Source of the DNA: Rhynchopus sp. YZ270_cl-10
Taxonomy: Eukaryota; Euglenozoa; Diplonemea; Diplonemida; Diplonemidae
Length of the DNA: 64,000 nt
Assembly: GCA_964035575.1 (NCBI GenBank)
Contig: OZ037855.1
Span: 1,488,001-1,552,000 of the forward strand
Direction of reading: 5' to 3'
Of this stretch, positions 11,307 through 22,486 are shown one piece after another. A program made the translations under genes and the position numbers. Every line of letters starts with the position of its first letter. Within the stretch, counting starts at the first letter, position 1. Under the pieces are notes generated by a model. It saw only the letters and a program-made list of their open reading frames with translations, was not told the DNA's origin and made no database searches.

Positions 11307-13541
11307 ATGCACGCATCGTTCATTATTGGTACAGTGTTGAGCACCGTTGCGATACCCCCTGGGGAGTGGGTGGGGAACATCTCCGGCCTGCCGAATGCAA
11401 AGCTCGCACAGGTGCCCCTGCTTGGGAACGGTTACAGTGGGGTGGCTGTCGACTACTGGGCAAGCGCCAACGAAACGACGACAACAGGACCACACCAACA
11501 GGGGGCAGTCGACTTCTGGGTGAACACCCAAGGGAATTGGGCCTGTTTCGCATACCAGCCGACACCACGCTGCCAGCGCATCGCCTTTGGCGGCTTCTCC
11601 TTGAAGCTTGCCTCGCTCTCCGTCACCAACTTCTCTGCACAGCTCCTCTTCACGTCTGCAGAGGTTCTCACACAACAATCCACCTCTAAGGGAACCCTCA
11701 CCACCACCTCCCGCATGGACCCCCACAACGACACAGTCGTGACCGACCTGACCTGGACCGGAGACTGCACCACCGTGCAACTCTCTTCCTGGGTGATGAG
11801 CAGTGGGGGCAATGCCGGCACCTCACAGGGGAGGCATGTGGTCTCGAGGAAGGCGACAAATGGAACGGGAGAGACACCGAAGAACGTTTGGACTGCCATG
11901 GCGCAGAGTGTTTCTGCTACGATGACGGCGCTGCCGCGGAGTGAAGGCAACGGGTTTGTTCAGATCGCATCAACCTTTGTGGTCTGTGCAGGCAACACTA
12001 CACGCATCGTGACCTCCATCGTGGACAACATCGCGCAGGGCAATGCGTACAACCCAGAGCCCGCTGCAGCCGCATCAGCCTCTTCCGTCGACGTCGCCAG
12101 CCTAGACCACCAACGCAACGCCTTCTGGGCAGAGGTCTGGACACGCTCCGTGCACTTCCCAGACTACCCAGAGATCACCGCCGGCTGGTTTACTTCTCTT
12201 TACATCTCCCTCATCGGGCTTGGCAAGGCAAACCACGCACCATCCGGTCTGTACGGCCCATGGGTCACCCAAGATAGCCCTGCGTGGCACGGTGACTACA
12301 CACTGGACTACAACCAGGAGGCCCAGTTTTATGGCGTATTTTCGACAAATTTGGCGCACCTCGCGAAATCATATGCCGAACCGATTTACAATTTCATGCC
12401 CACAGCGAAAGAAATGGCGGTAGGGCAGGCACAGAAGGCGCAGATCAGCTGTGACGCGAAGACGTTGCATTATACGTGCCATATCGCACCGTGGGGGTAC
12501 ATGAGCTTGGATGACAACGTCTTTATGCATTGGAATGGGTATTTTGCAGCATTACCCCTTATCAGCCTCTGGGAGTACACCCTGGAGGTGGACCCACGGC
12601 TGTACGGCCTGTTGGATGGGCTGAACGCTTGGTCGCATTGCTTCCTCAAGAACGGCACCTCAGGGCGTCTCGAGGACATCAACACACACAACCCTGACGA
12701 AGAGCACGAAGGGCAAAAGGTGCGCAACCCACAAATCGCGCTTGCTTTGATGGCGAGGGTTGCGCAAACGCAGGTTCTTCTTGGAAAGGAATTGGGGAAA
12801 GAGGTGCCGGAGTATGTTGGCGACATTGTGGCGAGGCTTGCACCGTTTAATATTGATAGAATTGAGAAGGTTTGGTCCGCTTATGAGGATGCGTTGGCAA
12901 CGGAGAGCGACGACTTTGCTATGTACCCTGTGTGGCCGTCTGAGGCATTGCAGCAGCTGGACGACACGACCAAGGTGATTGCAAGGAAATCTGCGAAACG
13001 GTACTGCAATTTGAAGACCGGGCGGCCGGTGTTAGTGTTCTCTGCTGCAGTCAGGGCGGGGTCGGACAATGAGGAGCACGCCTACAGCAGAACAGAGATA
13101 GCCGACGCATTGGAGCTGTTCTATAAAAACAGAGGCCCCTCAGGCGCACCCACCGCCCCCGGGGGAGGAACCGAAAACGTCGGCGTCGTTGCCGCTGTGA
13201 ACGACATGTTGGTGCAGGCCCCTGGTGCGTACATCGAGCTCTTCCCGGTCTGGGTGGCCAAGAACGCCTCCTTCGCTAACCTTTTGGTAAAGGGTGGCGT
13301 GCTCCTGTCAGCGTCGACAACATCAAATGTAGTTGGGAACGTCTCGCTCGCCTCCCTCCCCAACCTTCCTGCCAGAGAGATAACGCTGCTCAACCCGTGG
13401 AGTGGAGTGGATGTGACGGTGGTCTGTGGAGGAAAAACCGTTCCAGTTGTAATGGTGGATGTGCCCAGTGCGAGTGGGCGTCAGGGGGCGAGGTTTACGC
13501 TCCCAGGGGAAGAAGGGGTTTGTGAGGTGAAGAATGTGTAA
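11307..13541 (+). CDS. Secreted six-hairpin glycosidase, GH95-like
   Basis: A single exon of 744 residues. The short hydrophobic N-terminus (MHASFIIGTVLSTVA) is a plausible signal peptide. The N-terminal third is a beta-sandwich-like region with GNGYSGVAVDYW. From about residue 300 an (alpha/alpha)6-barrel region carries WHGDYTLDYNQEAQFYG (about 326-342) and WGYMSLDDNVFMHWNGYFA (about 395-414). The C-terminal part has VAAVNDMLVQAPGAYIELFP, which matches in style the NFG..A.I.EMLLQS.....LLPALP region of GH95 alpha-L-fucosidases/galactosidases. This suggests an inverting glycosidase acting outside the cell or in a digestive vacuole. The substrate cannot be read; a GH65-like relative is the main alternative. 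The ACACAATGC context supports the start at 11307. Confidence 0.7.
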   Translation: MHASFIIGTVLSTVAIPPGEWVGNISGLPNAKLAQVPLLGNGYSGVAVDYWASANETTTTGPHQQGAVDFWVNTQGNWACFAYQPTPRCQRIAFGGFSLKLASLSVTNFSAQLLFTSAEVLTQQSTSKGTLTTTSRMDPHNDTVVTDLTWTGDCTTVQLSSWVMSSGGNAGTSQGRHVVSRKATNGTGETPKNVWTAMAQSVSATMTALPRSEGNGFVQIASTFVVCAGNTTRIVTSIVDNIAQGNAYNPEPAAAASASSVDVASLDHQRNAFWAEVWTRSVHFPDYPEITAGWFTSLYISLIGLGKANHAPSGLYGPWVTQDSPAWHGDYTLDYNQEAQFYGVFSTNLAHLAKSYAEPIYNFMPTAKEMAVGQAQKAQISCDAKTLHYTCHIAPWGYMSLDDNVFMHWNGYFAALPLISLWEYTLEVDPRLYGLLDGLNAWSHCFLKNGTSGRLEDINTHNPDEEHEGQKVRNPQIALALMARVAQTQVLLGKELGKEVPEYVGDIVARLAPFNIDRIEKVWSAYEDALATESDDFAMYPVWPSEALQQLDDTTKVIARKSAKRYCNLKTGRPVLVFSAAVRAGSDNEEHAYSRTEIADALELFYKNRGPSGAPTAPGGGTENVGVVAAVNDMLVQAPGAYIELFPVWVAKNASFANLLVKGGVLLSASTTSNVVGNVSLASLPNLPAREITLLNPWSGVDVTVVCGGKTVPVVMVDVPSASGRQGARFTLPGEEGVCEVKNV

Positions 13542-13543
13542 AA

Positions 13544-13580
13544 GGTGGCTAAGCGTGGCTTGGGTTCGATGTTAGAACCT
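13544..13580 (+). repeat. Hairpin-T element (family A), copy 1
   Basis: GGTGGCTAAGCGTGGCTT, then GGGTTCGATG. It begins 2 bp after the glycosidase stop codon. CTAAGC can pair with GCTTGG. This copy has the most tRNA-like pair of boxes (GGCTAAGCG and GGTTCGAT), but they are far too close together for a tRNA. Confidence 0.55.
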
Positions 13581-13810
13581 TGTGTACACTAGAGGGGGTC
13601 GGCGGAGATGCGTGTTCGCACGTTTCAACTGATCTTTATTTTTATTTTTATTTTTCTTTTGTTTTGAAAAGCGCAAAGAACGCCACCTTGCTTGACCAGG
13701 AGTCGCCCCCATATCCCCCCTCCGTGTGTGTGGTGGGGAGGCAAGCGTGCTCTCATGCATACCGAAGCGGTTAGCGCAAAGGGTTAACTCTGTCTTGTTA
13801 CACTCATGGT

Positions 13811-13880
13811 ATGGTGCTTTCATCCGGATGGCTGCATCGTGCGTGGGTCAGTCGGAGGTGCCTGCTTGAGCAACTATTCC
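13811..13880 (+). repeat. Family C dispersed element, copy 1
   Basis: GTGCTTTCATCCGGATGG, then CATCGTGCGTGGGTCAGTCG, then GAGGTGCCTGC. Strongly similar segments occur at 32835-32910 and 59840-59910, all on the + strand, each about 70 nt. It contains the palindrome CATCCGGATG. Function unknown; candidate small RNA or retroposed sequence. Confidence 0.7.
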
Positions 13881-13988
13881 TTCTTTTGATGTCTCGTGTG
13901 CGGCTATTCCTCGTATTTTGTGATTTATTTTCGACTTTTCCAGGTGCCTTCTATTCAGTAGAATAGTTAGTATATGAAACGACTTTTC

Positions 13989-14024
13989 CAGGTGAAACTC
14001 AAAAGTCTTAGGCTCATCTTATGT
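13989..14024 (+). repeat. Hairpin-T element (family A), copy 2
   Basis: AGGTGAAACTCAAAAGTCTT followed by AGGCTCATCTTATGTCTC. The stem half is degenerate, but the CTTAGGNTCATCTTAT block is kept. Confidence 0.5.
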
Positions 14025-14548
14025 CTCTCTATTCTGCATGTAGTTTTTCGCCAGTTATTTTTCTTCTTCATTTGTTGCTGATGAAAGGCACAACCATCGG
14101 TGTGTGGTTTCATCTAGTTAGTATTGTATTAACTTAACAATCGGCGTGTTCACACACCTGTGGTCTGGTTCCCTTTGTACATCTCGTGGTGAAGACATAT
14201 GTTGTGCCTGAACCCAAGCAGTTGGTCCGCAAGAGACGTTTGTGCTTTCACCATCACCTTTTTACGTGTAGATGCATGGTTAACCTTTTTCATGATTCCG
14301 ATTTTTGTACAAAAGTGTGTTTTGTTTACAGTCTACGATGACACGGTGTCCTTGTCACATGCGTGGGATCGACTGTGTGCCTGCGCCCATTCAACACCCG
14401 AGCTCAACTGCGGGTCGGCGTACGGGGTCTCGTCAGGCAGGCAGTGTCCCCTCTTACGACCACCAGCAGTCACCACAATTTGTTTTTCTTACATGTCTTC
14501 CCTTCACCCGTTTATCCAATTTTACAGAAAAAACTTAATCACCGCAAA
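14025..14548. other. Upstream region of ABCE1
   Basis: No gene recognised. An open frame runs into ABCE1 from 14363, but its residues show no ABCE1 similarity before Met 14549. TTTATCCAATTTTACAG at 14511-14527 looks like a polypyrimidine-AG 3' splice site, so a 5' UTR intron is possible. Confidence 0.45.
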
Positions 14549-16780
14549 ATGAGTAAGAAGAAGCAAAACGATGACGGGAAGTTGACCCGTGTTGCCATTG
14601 TTGCTGAGGATAAGTGCAAGCCGCGTAGGTGCAAGCAGGAGTGCAAGAAGTTCTGCCCCGTGGTGAGGGGAGGTGCCCTGTGCATCAAGGTCGAGCCCAC
14701 CAGCAAGCACGCATGGCTGTCTGAGGAGCTCTGCATCGGGTGCAACATCTGCACAAAGAAGTGCCCCTTTGAGGCCATCCAGATCATCAACCTCCCGAAG
14801 TCGCTCGCCTCCTTCACAACCCACAGATACGGCCCCAACTCCTTCAAGCTCCACAGACTGCCTCTCCCACGCCCAGGGCAGGTCCTCGGTCTCGTTGGGA
14901 CCAACGGTATCGGCAAGTCCACAGCCCTCAAGATCCTTGGAGGAAAGATCAAGCCCAACCTTGGCAACTTCAAGACCCCCCCAGAGTGGTCTGAGGTCTT
15001 GAAGTACTTCAGAGGGTCCGAGCTCCAGTCGTACTTCCAGAAGGTGCTTGAGGAGCAGATCAAGTCCGTCACGAAGATTCAGTACGTCGACCAGATCGCG
15101 AGGACCGTGCAGGGAACCGTGGAGGCCACCCTCAAGTCGCGTGACGACCGTAACGAGATGGAGCGCTACATCAAGGAGATGGAGCTGGAGCCGGTGCGCA
15201 ACCGTGAGCTGTCGCAGCTGTCCGGAGGAGAGCTTCAGAGATTCGCCATTGCGTCGACATGTGTGCAGGTATGAATCTATTTTTTTCTTCGGCCTGCATC
15301 CGCCGATCGGCATCTTTAATTTAATTAACTTCCCCCAATAAATCGATCTCTATCCTACAGCAAGCCGACATGTACATGTTCGACGAGCCCAGCTCCTACC
15401 TCGACGTGAAGCAGCGTCTCAGAGCCGCTCTCACCATCCGCGAGCTTACACAGGAAAAGAACTTCGTTGTCGTTGTCGAGCACGATCTGTCCATCTGTGA
15501 CTACCTCAGGTATGGCGTGCTTGTTTTGGAACACACATAATCACAAAACGCCACAGTGACTTCATCTGCGTGCTGTACGGAAAGCCCGGAGCGTACGGAG
15601 TTGTGACCATGCCCTTCGGTGTGCGCGAAGGAATCAACATCTTCCTTGACGGGTTCGTGCCCACTGAGAACCTGCGTTTCAGAGAGACAGGACTCTGCTT
15701 CAAGGTACGTCACGACACCACCACCACCTAGAATTAGATGCCTATGGGCAAGCCCTAAAATAAGGGGGAAATAAGGCGGCAATGGGAAAATGGGTACCCA
15801 TATTTCGCCTACAATTCACCCATATTTTCTCGAACTTTTTTGGGGTGTTTTTGCCAAACCAAGTGACCTACCACTCCACGACACCACCACAGATTGCAGA
15901 CGCCGAGGACGAGACCCTCCAGAAGGGTAACTCGAGGTACAGCTACCCTGACATGACCCGCACCCAGGGTGAATTCACGCTGAACGTGCAGGCAGGAGAG
16001 TTCACCGACTCTGAGATCGTTGTGTTGCTTGGAGAGAACGGAACCGGAAAGACCACCTTCATCAAGATGATTGCGGGTGTCATCAAGCCCGACGAGAAGG
16101 ACGTTGAGCTCCCCTCGTTCAACATCTCGTTCAAGCCGCAGACCATTGCACCGAAGTTCAAGGGACCTGTTAAGGCGCTGCTGCAGTCGAAGATCAACGA
16201 CTCCTACATGCACCCGCAGTTCCAGACTGACGTTGCAAAGCCGCTTATGATTGATGCCATTATTGACCAGGATGTTCAGGTGCTGTCTGGAGGAGAGCTG
16301 CAGCGTGTTGCGCTGTGCCTGGCGCTGGGCAAGCCTGCGGACATCTTCCTTATTGACGAGCCGTCTGCGTACCTCGACAGTGAGCAGCGTCTTGTTGCCG
16401 CGAAGGTGCTGAAGCGTTTCATCCTGCACTCGAAGAAGTCTGCCTTCATCGTGGAGCACGACTTCATCATGGCGACGTACCTCGCAGACAAGGTCATCGT
16501 CTACGAAGGACAGCCCTCCATCAACGCCACCGCAACACCCCCGGGCACGCTTCTCGAGGGCATGAACCGCTTCCTGAAGCACCTTGACATCACCTTCCGC
16601 AGAGACCCTGAGAACTTCCGTCCTCGCATCAACAAATACCAGTCCGTCAAGGACAGAGAACAGAAGTCGCTCAACATGTACTTCTTCATGCAGGAGGCAA
16701 CCGACGACGGCAAACTGAAGAAGAAGAAGAAGAAGGACCAGGAAGCTGAGGAGGAGGAGAGCGAAGAGGATGAACAGTAA
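14549..16780 (+). CDS. ABCE1: ABCE1/Rli1 ribosome-recycling ATPase
   Basis: Four exons: 14549-15268, 15361-15509, 15557-15704 and 15893-16780. The introns are 92, 47 and 188 bp, all GT-AG, and the frame closes exactly to 634 residues. ABCE1 is a cytosolic twin-ATPase that splits ribosomes after termination and works with release factor. Seen here: the N-terminal two-[4Fe-4S] domain (Cys 23, 28, 32, 36, then [11 protein letters not shown]); NBD1 with Walker [10 protein letters not shown] near 117, signature [12 protein letters not shown] and Walker [16 protein letters not shown]2 with GENGTGKTT near 385, [24 protein letters not shown] and the VEHDF switch. The human protein has 599 residues; the extra length here is mainly a C-terminal Lys run followed by a Glu/Asp tail. 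The 47-bp intron splits the codon after DYL and is the smallest in the window. Confidence 0.97.
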
Positions 16781-18086
16781 TCACATTCATTGATTTCGGC
16801 CAAAAAAGGATGTTTTTGCAAAGTAGCGTGCACACTGTTGCCAGAGAATTCACCATTGCAGAAGGAAACGGAGTGATTAATACCACACATGACCTCCCCC
16901 GAGTCGGGGTTGGGTGAACAGATGAGTTGAAAATGGGATAAAAAAAATCCCAATTTATAAAAAACAAAATAAGCCCGCTCATCTCTAGCCCTTCTCCCGG
17001 GGGGGTAATTTTGTGATATTGTTTTTTGTTGAGGAAACGAGAGAATAAGAAAGCGATATCATTGTTGAAGTGCAAAAATGTCTACCCTTTTGTTTTGTTC
17101 TTTTTTTGCAATGATTTTCGTCAGTATTTTAAAAAAGCATCCAAAAAAATTGGCCAAAAATAATGAAGAAGAAAAAAAATACCCCCTGTTGTCATAACAG
17201 AGAAATGTGGCTTTGGTTTTCGCAAAAAGGGGGAGGGTCGGGCGTATGTTGTACATTTTTCGTATATGTGTGGAGGTAGTCGGCCAGACAGGTGTCTTGC
17301 AGGTTATTGTCAACTTCACTTTCTTTTTGTCATTTTCTTTTCTTTCTTGCTGTGACAAATAATTGTTTTCAAAAAAAGCAAGAATTTGGACTTTTTTGGT
17401 ATCCCCCAAACACCCGCTCCCCCGCCCTTTTTTCCTGACGTTTTTTTTTCTCTTTTTTTTGTCGAAAAATCGTTGCCACCGATTTCCCCCCCCAAACCAG
17501 CATTTTTTTCATTTTTCCAAGATCAAATGTCCATAGCGAAGTGCATTCATCTTCTCTTCCTTTTAGGGAAAAAAGAGAAGCTAAAAATGATGCGCGAAAA
17601 ATAAAAAGTTTACATTCCACACAAAATATTGAAACAGCAGTCGTGAAGTTGTCTTTTGCCCTCTTTTTTATGAAAAAAATGGGCATGGGAAAAAAAAAAA
17701 CGGCAAAAAAAAGGCAACAAAAAAAAAATAATAATGAATCATAAAGGTACAACGATCTTCTCCCAAAACCCAACCCTGGAGTGCTATCAAACAACAACAA
17801 AAAAAAAATTGAACCTTTCACTTTCGTTATTGTATCACCCTAATAATAATCAATCAGTACACAAAAGGTTTGCATTAGAACAGTTTCTTGCTAACACAAC
17901 CCTTCCCTGCACAGGATAAGTCGTAATTGCATACAAAGTAACGCACCCCTTCCTCTCTTAACGTCTACTGCAGCATCACTAATCTAAAATAAACAGAGCA
18001 CAAAAAGCACTTTCAAAATAAATAAAAAAACATTTTCAAACTCCACAGAATCTCCTCCTCCTCCTCTTCCTCTTCCTTCTCCTTAA
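16781..18086. other. Intergenic, homopolymer-rich
   Basis: No gene found. The region is made of A- and T-runs with several short, low-complexity frames (Phe- or Lys-rich) that look fortuitous. A pyrimidine tract of CTCCTCCTCCTCTTCC type at about 18052-18083 directly precedes the next start codon and may belong to its promoter or leader. Confidence 0.6.
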
Positions 18087-19799
18087 ATGGAAATCAACCC
18101 TAATGAGATCGCCAATGAGGTTCACTCTTTCGAGGATGCCCAGAGACTTGCACAGTTTTTGGTGAAGAAGTACCAGAAGGGGATGCAGATTGCGCAGATC
18201 ACCGGTAGTAAGGAAGCTGCGGAGACGATTTTGCGGCGTGAAATTGCGAGCAGGAGCAACCACGAGTCGCCCCCGAAGGAGCGGGGGGACCTGATTGAGC
18301 AGAAGGTGCAGCAGCACATTGAGCGTCTGCTTAACACCAATGCAGAAATGGAGAGGGAGGTTGACGCAGCGCTGTCGCCACGCGAAAAGGACGTTCTTGT
18401 GGCGTGGGAGTCGCACGCCTCAGGACTGCGCAGCATCCCATCCACCTCCGCACCCTCCATCACTCAGCACCCTTTCAAACCCGACCTTCGTCTCGAAAAC
18501 AGCCAAGGCACCGCACCCATCGCCCATACCCGCGAAGCCAAGCTTGAGGCGGAAAACCGTGCCCTCCGGCAACAATTAGAAAATCTGTCTTCAACCTTCA
18601 AGATGGGTGAACCCGCCTCCTCCAGAACAGGAAAGGTGATCTCCGACCACGCAGCAGACGCAAACACGATTGGCCTCTTCGAAAAAAAACACAACGAAAT
18701 GAAGAGCGCTGTGCAGCAGATGTTGCAGCACAGCATGGCCAACGACGCGCCCGTCGGAACTCTCATGAACCCCGAGCAGGACGCGGCCAGCACAGTGCCT
18801 GACCCATTCCTGCATGAGGAGGCTGGGCATGCCATCTCCTCGCCCCTCGGTGGTGACATCCCCAGAGCGCAGCGTGTCGTGCCGGTAGAGCTGGCAGGGC
18901 AGAGACAGGATGGAGGAGTCCCGCAGGAGCAGCTGTCGACACAGGATGCAGTGCAAAGGGCAGTGCTCGAGGCCATGGGACGCTCAACAGAGAAGCGTGA
19001 GGAGGCTGCTGCAGGAAACAAAGAGAGCAAGCGTGAGGAGATGCGCAAGGTCATTGACGACCTGTTGAGGCCCAATGAGGGTGGCAGTGGTGGTGTGGAG
19101 GCACAGCCGGTGCAGGCAGCAGTGCAGCCTGTGCAGCAGGCGCAGCAGGTACAGCAGGTACAGCAGGTGCAGCAGGTACAGCCATCTCAGCCAGTGCAGT
19201 CTCCCTATGAAAATGCTGCAGTGCACCCATCAGCGGATGTCAACAATTACTTCTGGGATTCGTACGATAGGTATGTGACAATGGTGAGTACAGCGTATCT
19301 CAGATTTCTTTCTTTTTAAAATATCCTTCGTGTGAGCCATGTACATTAGAACTATTTTTGCGGCTAAGTCACTTTAGGAAAAGTTTCAACTTCCTTTCAA
19401 ACAAAAACCACAACCCACACGCCTCTTTTACAGGGAGATCCAGAAGGCGATGGTGCAGAACAGCTACATCCCTGCTGTGGGCGCCGAGGTGATGACCACC
19501 CCGCCATCGGGGACAGCTGCTGCTGCTGCTGCGGCACCTGCACCTGCTACTGCCGTGTCGCCGTCACACTACACTTCACTTGCTGCTGCAGTGGGCTCCT
19601 TCGCGCCTCTGGCCAGTGGTGTCGACCCCTTCTATTCGTCCCCTGCTGCAGTCACGTCCTATGCGAGGAAGTCGCAGGTATGTTTCCATGCGCAAACATG
19701 GTGAATATTTCAAAAAAAATATAAATAAATACCAAAAATAAACCACAGCAAGGTGCAATGCTCTCACCGCCAGTGCAGTTCACACCCAGCCTGAAGTGA
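18087..19799 (+). CDS. Hypothetical coiled-coil protein with Gln/Val-rich repeats
   Basis: Three exons: 18087-19270, 19434-19677 and 19749-19799. The introns are 163 and 71 bp (GTATGT...TTACAG and GTATGT...CCACAG). Joining keeps the frame and yields 492 residues ending QFTPSLK. I do not recognise the family. There is no signal peptide and no membrane segment. Residues 1-110 are helical and charged. A heptad-like stretch at about 147-171 (KLEAENRALRQQLENL) suggests a short coiled coil. A QQVQQVQQV block lies near 350-370, and exon 2 has an Ala-run and a Pro/Ala/Ser-rich tail, which looks disordered. The make-up fits a cytosolic scaffold or trafficking adaptor, but nothing specific can be claimed. 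Confidence 0.8.
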
Positions 19800-20686
19800 A
19801 GTAACACTTTAAAGAAAACCTAACATCTCTCCCGTCCACAAAGGTCCCCCCATTTGTTGTCAAATTTGTCCCCCTCCACTGTTCTCCCTCCCCCTTTTTT
19901 TTTTGTGGAAAATGTATTTTATTGTCCCAAATCCACCTGTTTTCTGTCGCTTTCCATGTCCCCAAAAAAGAAATGAAAACACAAAAAAAAAAACATTGTA
20001 TTGTACACACTCCCTCTCCTTTTTTTTGTTCGTATTAAATATTAAATTTTTCTTACTTTTGTGTCTTTTTTTAGCTGTGCAGCACTACAGAGGTACATTA
20101 ATCATTAGGGGGGTATTTTTACTCCCTTTTTTTTTCGTGTCCTCTCAGGAAAGGTGTGGGTTTTTTTTTTCCCTCCTGCAAAAACGCATGCATTTGAAAT
20201 GTATCCCCTGCGAGACCCTTTCATCTTCCAAACTTTTTGGTAAAGATGTGTGTGCACGAGATGCTCATTGATCTTTACAAAAATTTCTTTTCTTTTTTTC
20301 TTTATTTATTTAAAGGAACCGTGAACGATGTGTGTCTCCCTTCTCTCTCGTACGTATTTTTTATATTCAAGATGACGTACGAGAAAGTAGAAATACAATT
20401 CTCAGCAATTTTTCTTCTTCATTTTTCTTCCCCGGTTTTCAAACCGATGTCGCCCCAACTGAACTCTTACATTTTCGTTTTTTGAATTCACCTTAAAAAC
20501 TAAGTCTGTAGTTTTAAAACGAAATAGTTTGGGTTTTCAAAGCACACTGATCTGACGTATCAGATTAAAAAAAAGTAACGGTAGCCACGAAACGAGACGA
20601 GGAACGGTTGCGTGGAGCTCACACGAAAAAAAAAATGCGAAGTGTCTACACGTTATCAGTTATTCAAAATTATTCAATAAAAAACA
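19800..20686. other. Intergenic, T/A-rich
   Basis: No gene seen. At about 20246-20295 the DNA (CACGAGATGCTCATTGATCT followed by T-runs) may be a weak relative of the family A hairpin-T element, on the + strand. Confidence 0.4.
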
Positions 20687-20758
20687 GTGGAGATTGCACA
20701 ACTGTGGCAACACAACCGAGGCAACTACACTACTCCAACAATTTATCAAAAAAAAAAA
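20687..20758 (+). repeat. Family B2 dispersed element with A-run, copy 1
   Basis: Starts GTGGAGATTGCACAACTGTG and ends CCAACAATTTATC followed by A-run. It is identical over about 65 bp to the copy at 48342-48416, 27 kb away, in the same orientation. AGTG near the start can pair with CACT near the end, as in the B1 copies. The 3' A-run would fit a retroposed small RNA (SINE-like). Confidence 0.8.
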
Positions 20759-20993
20759 TCTATTCTGGCAGAGTTATCAAAAATAAAACGTCGATTTTTG
20801 AAATATATTCCCTTAGATGACAAAGTAATTGCTTGAACAATTCTAAAAAAGGGGGGCAAAAGCGTTTTTCCCCAATTGTTTGTTGGGCGCAGTTTGTATC
20901 GTTGATTGCATACAAAGATTCACAAAAGGCGGTATTTATTGGTCAGAAACCTCCCTCTTTGGGTGATTGTCGATCAACACAACAACAAAATTA

Positions 20994-21094
20994 CAGTAGG
21001 ACAAGAAATTTGGAGACCAAATAATATTGGCGGATTTTGGGGGTTTTCTTGCAATTGGCGACTTTTTTGGTCGCCAATATTACTTGTCCTACTG
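20994..21094. mobile_element. Mariner-like MITE, 101 bp
   Basis: Terminal inverted repeats CAGTAGGACAAG / CTTGTCCTACTG, flanked on both sides by TA. A 5'-CAGT end and TA target duplication are typical of Tc1/mariner elements. There is no coding capacity. Subterminal AATATTGGCGA / TCGCCAATATT segments extend the foldback. Confidence 0.85.
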
Positions 21095-21579
21095 TATACT
21101 CAAAACTGTCCGAATGGCACCGTTACACCAACAACAGATTATCAAAAAAAAAAAGAGACGGGAAAAAACCCCCCTCGAGCCGTAGAAACACTGCACACTT
21201 CGGGGTAGAAAAACGTTAGGGAAAGGCGGGGGGGGGTAAAAATAATGATGTTTTTATTTGTATTTTTTGCCAACCCTTTTTTGTCCTCCTCTTTGTTCTT
21301 CTGTCCCTGTGTACTACTCAATTCCCCCCTTTTTTTTTCTCCCCATTCCTTCCACATTTTTCTAGAGTTGTTCTATTCGAAAACATATAAAAAAAAGCAA
21401 AAAAAAAAAAGGAATAGCCTTGTTTGGCAGTATAGAGAACAAAGGAATGAGACGAGCATCTGGGGGGGGAAAGAGAGAAGGGTATTTTTTTTGTGTGGAA
21501 AACCTAGTTATTTTCCTAAAAAATGTAATGAAAAGTGTTCTCTGAGGTAAAGATAACCCCCGCGGAGAACCAGTAGGCG

Positions 21580-21640
21580 TCTTTTTTTACACTTTCAACT
21601 TCTCGTTTTGGAGTTCTTTGTGAAACTGCTTTTCCACGAA
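21580..21640 (+). repeat. Family D dispersed sequence, copy 1
   Basis: GGCGTC, T-run, ACACTTTCAACTTCTCGTTT, then GAGTTCTTTGTGAAACTGCT. A close relative lies at 56470-56535 and a partial one at 55799-55860, all + strand. Function unknown. Confidence 0.55.
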
Positions 21641-21726
21641 AACTCTTTTGTTCATGTGTGCCCAAGAGGGACCTCTATGATCACTGATCTCAGGGGAGCA
21701 ATCCCCTCTCGATTAGAGTGACAAGA

Positions 21727-21753
21727 AACCTGGTTGATCCTGCCAGTAGTCAT
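21727..21753 (+). pseudogene. 18S rRNA 5'-terminal fragment (27 nt)
   Basis: Matches the universal 5' end of eukaryotic 18S rRNA: AACCTGGTTGATCCTGCCAG followed by TAGTCAT. The expected continuation (ATGCTTGTCTC) is absent, so only the extreme 5' end remains. The match runs 6 nt past the common EukA primer sequence, so it is not simply primer sequence. Confidence 0.75.
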
Positions 21754-22486
21754 CCATCCGCCCCATGTCTTGGCTTGACGTTGTTACTGCAAAAAAACAC
21801 CCCCTCTCTGTCCGACGCAGGCCCCCCCTTCTTCGCTGTCTTTGCATGCCCTATTTTGGAAATTCCAATTTTTTTTTCTCCTTGGCAAAGTTTGTTTTAA
21901 AAGCGCTCTCCCCCGCCCTCTATTTTTTCTTTCTAGTTTGTGGGTTTACGCTTGCTTCTTTTTCCTTCTTCATAGCCTATTCGCGTTGAAGGCCCCGTTA
22001 TTGGAAAGCAGCGTGAACGTTTCCTCCACCCCACCTCCTCTGTCTCTAACCTCGAATTCCCATGGGACTGGAGCCGCACCTAGGGTAACCGCTTGCGACA
22101 ATGCGGACGGCCCCCTCCGATGGTGCCCGTTCCCTGAGCTGCTCCCAAGCGACGCACACATGCTCCCCTGGGGGAACCATCGGATATTCCGCTCTGTGCC
22201 TGGTGCCGTCCAAATTGTGGGGCATCTCCTCTGCGTAGGGCTGGGGGTCATCACGCTTGCGCTTCCTCGTCCCGGGGACGTCCACCTTCGTCATGTTGTC
22301 ATCTGGCGCGTTGGGGTCAACAGAGAGGCTCCACTGTGTCGCTGCTGCTGCGAGCGTACCGGTCCATGTCCAAAGGGTCCGTCTCTTCCGGGGTTCCGCC
22401 TTCCTTGTGGGAGCCAATGGTCGAAATCCCCAAGCCGCCGCCTCTATTTGCAAGGGGTGTCGGCATATTTAATGTCACCTTGAGAG

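Noticed and set aside
13544-13580. Possible tRNA gene (box A and box B-like sequences)
   Set aside because: The boxes are only about 17 nt apart and no acceptor or anticodon stem can be drawn. No complete tRNA gene was found by eye anywhere in the window.
14363-14548. Upstream extension of the ABCE1 frame
   Set aside because: The residues before Met 14549 show no ABCE1 similarity, and the family starts at the Lys-rich MSKKK; a leader intron end is more likely there.
22046-22453. 135-codon minus-strand frame between the rDNA scraps
   Set aside because: GC-rich and open, but without domain; it could be decayed rDNA, so I did not call it a gene.
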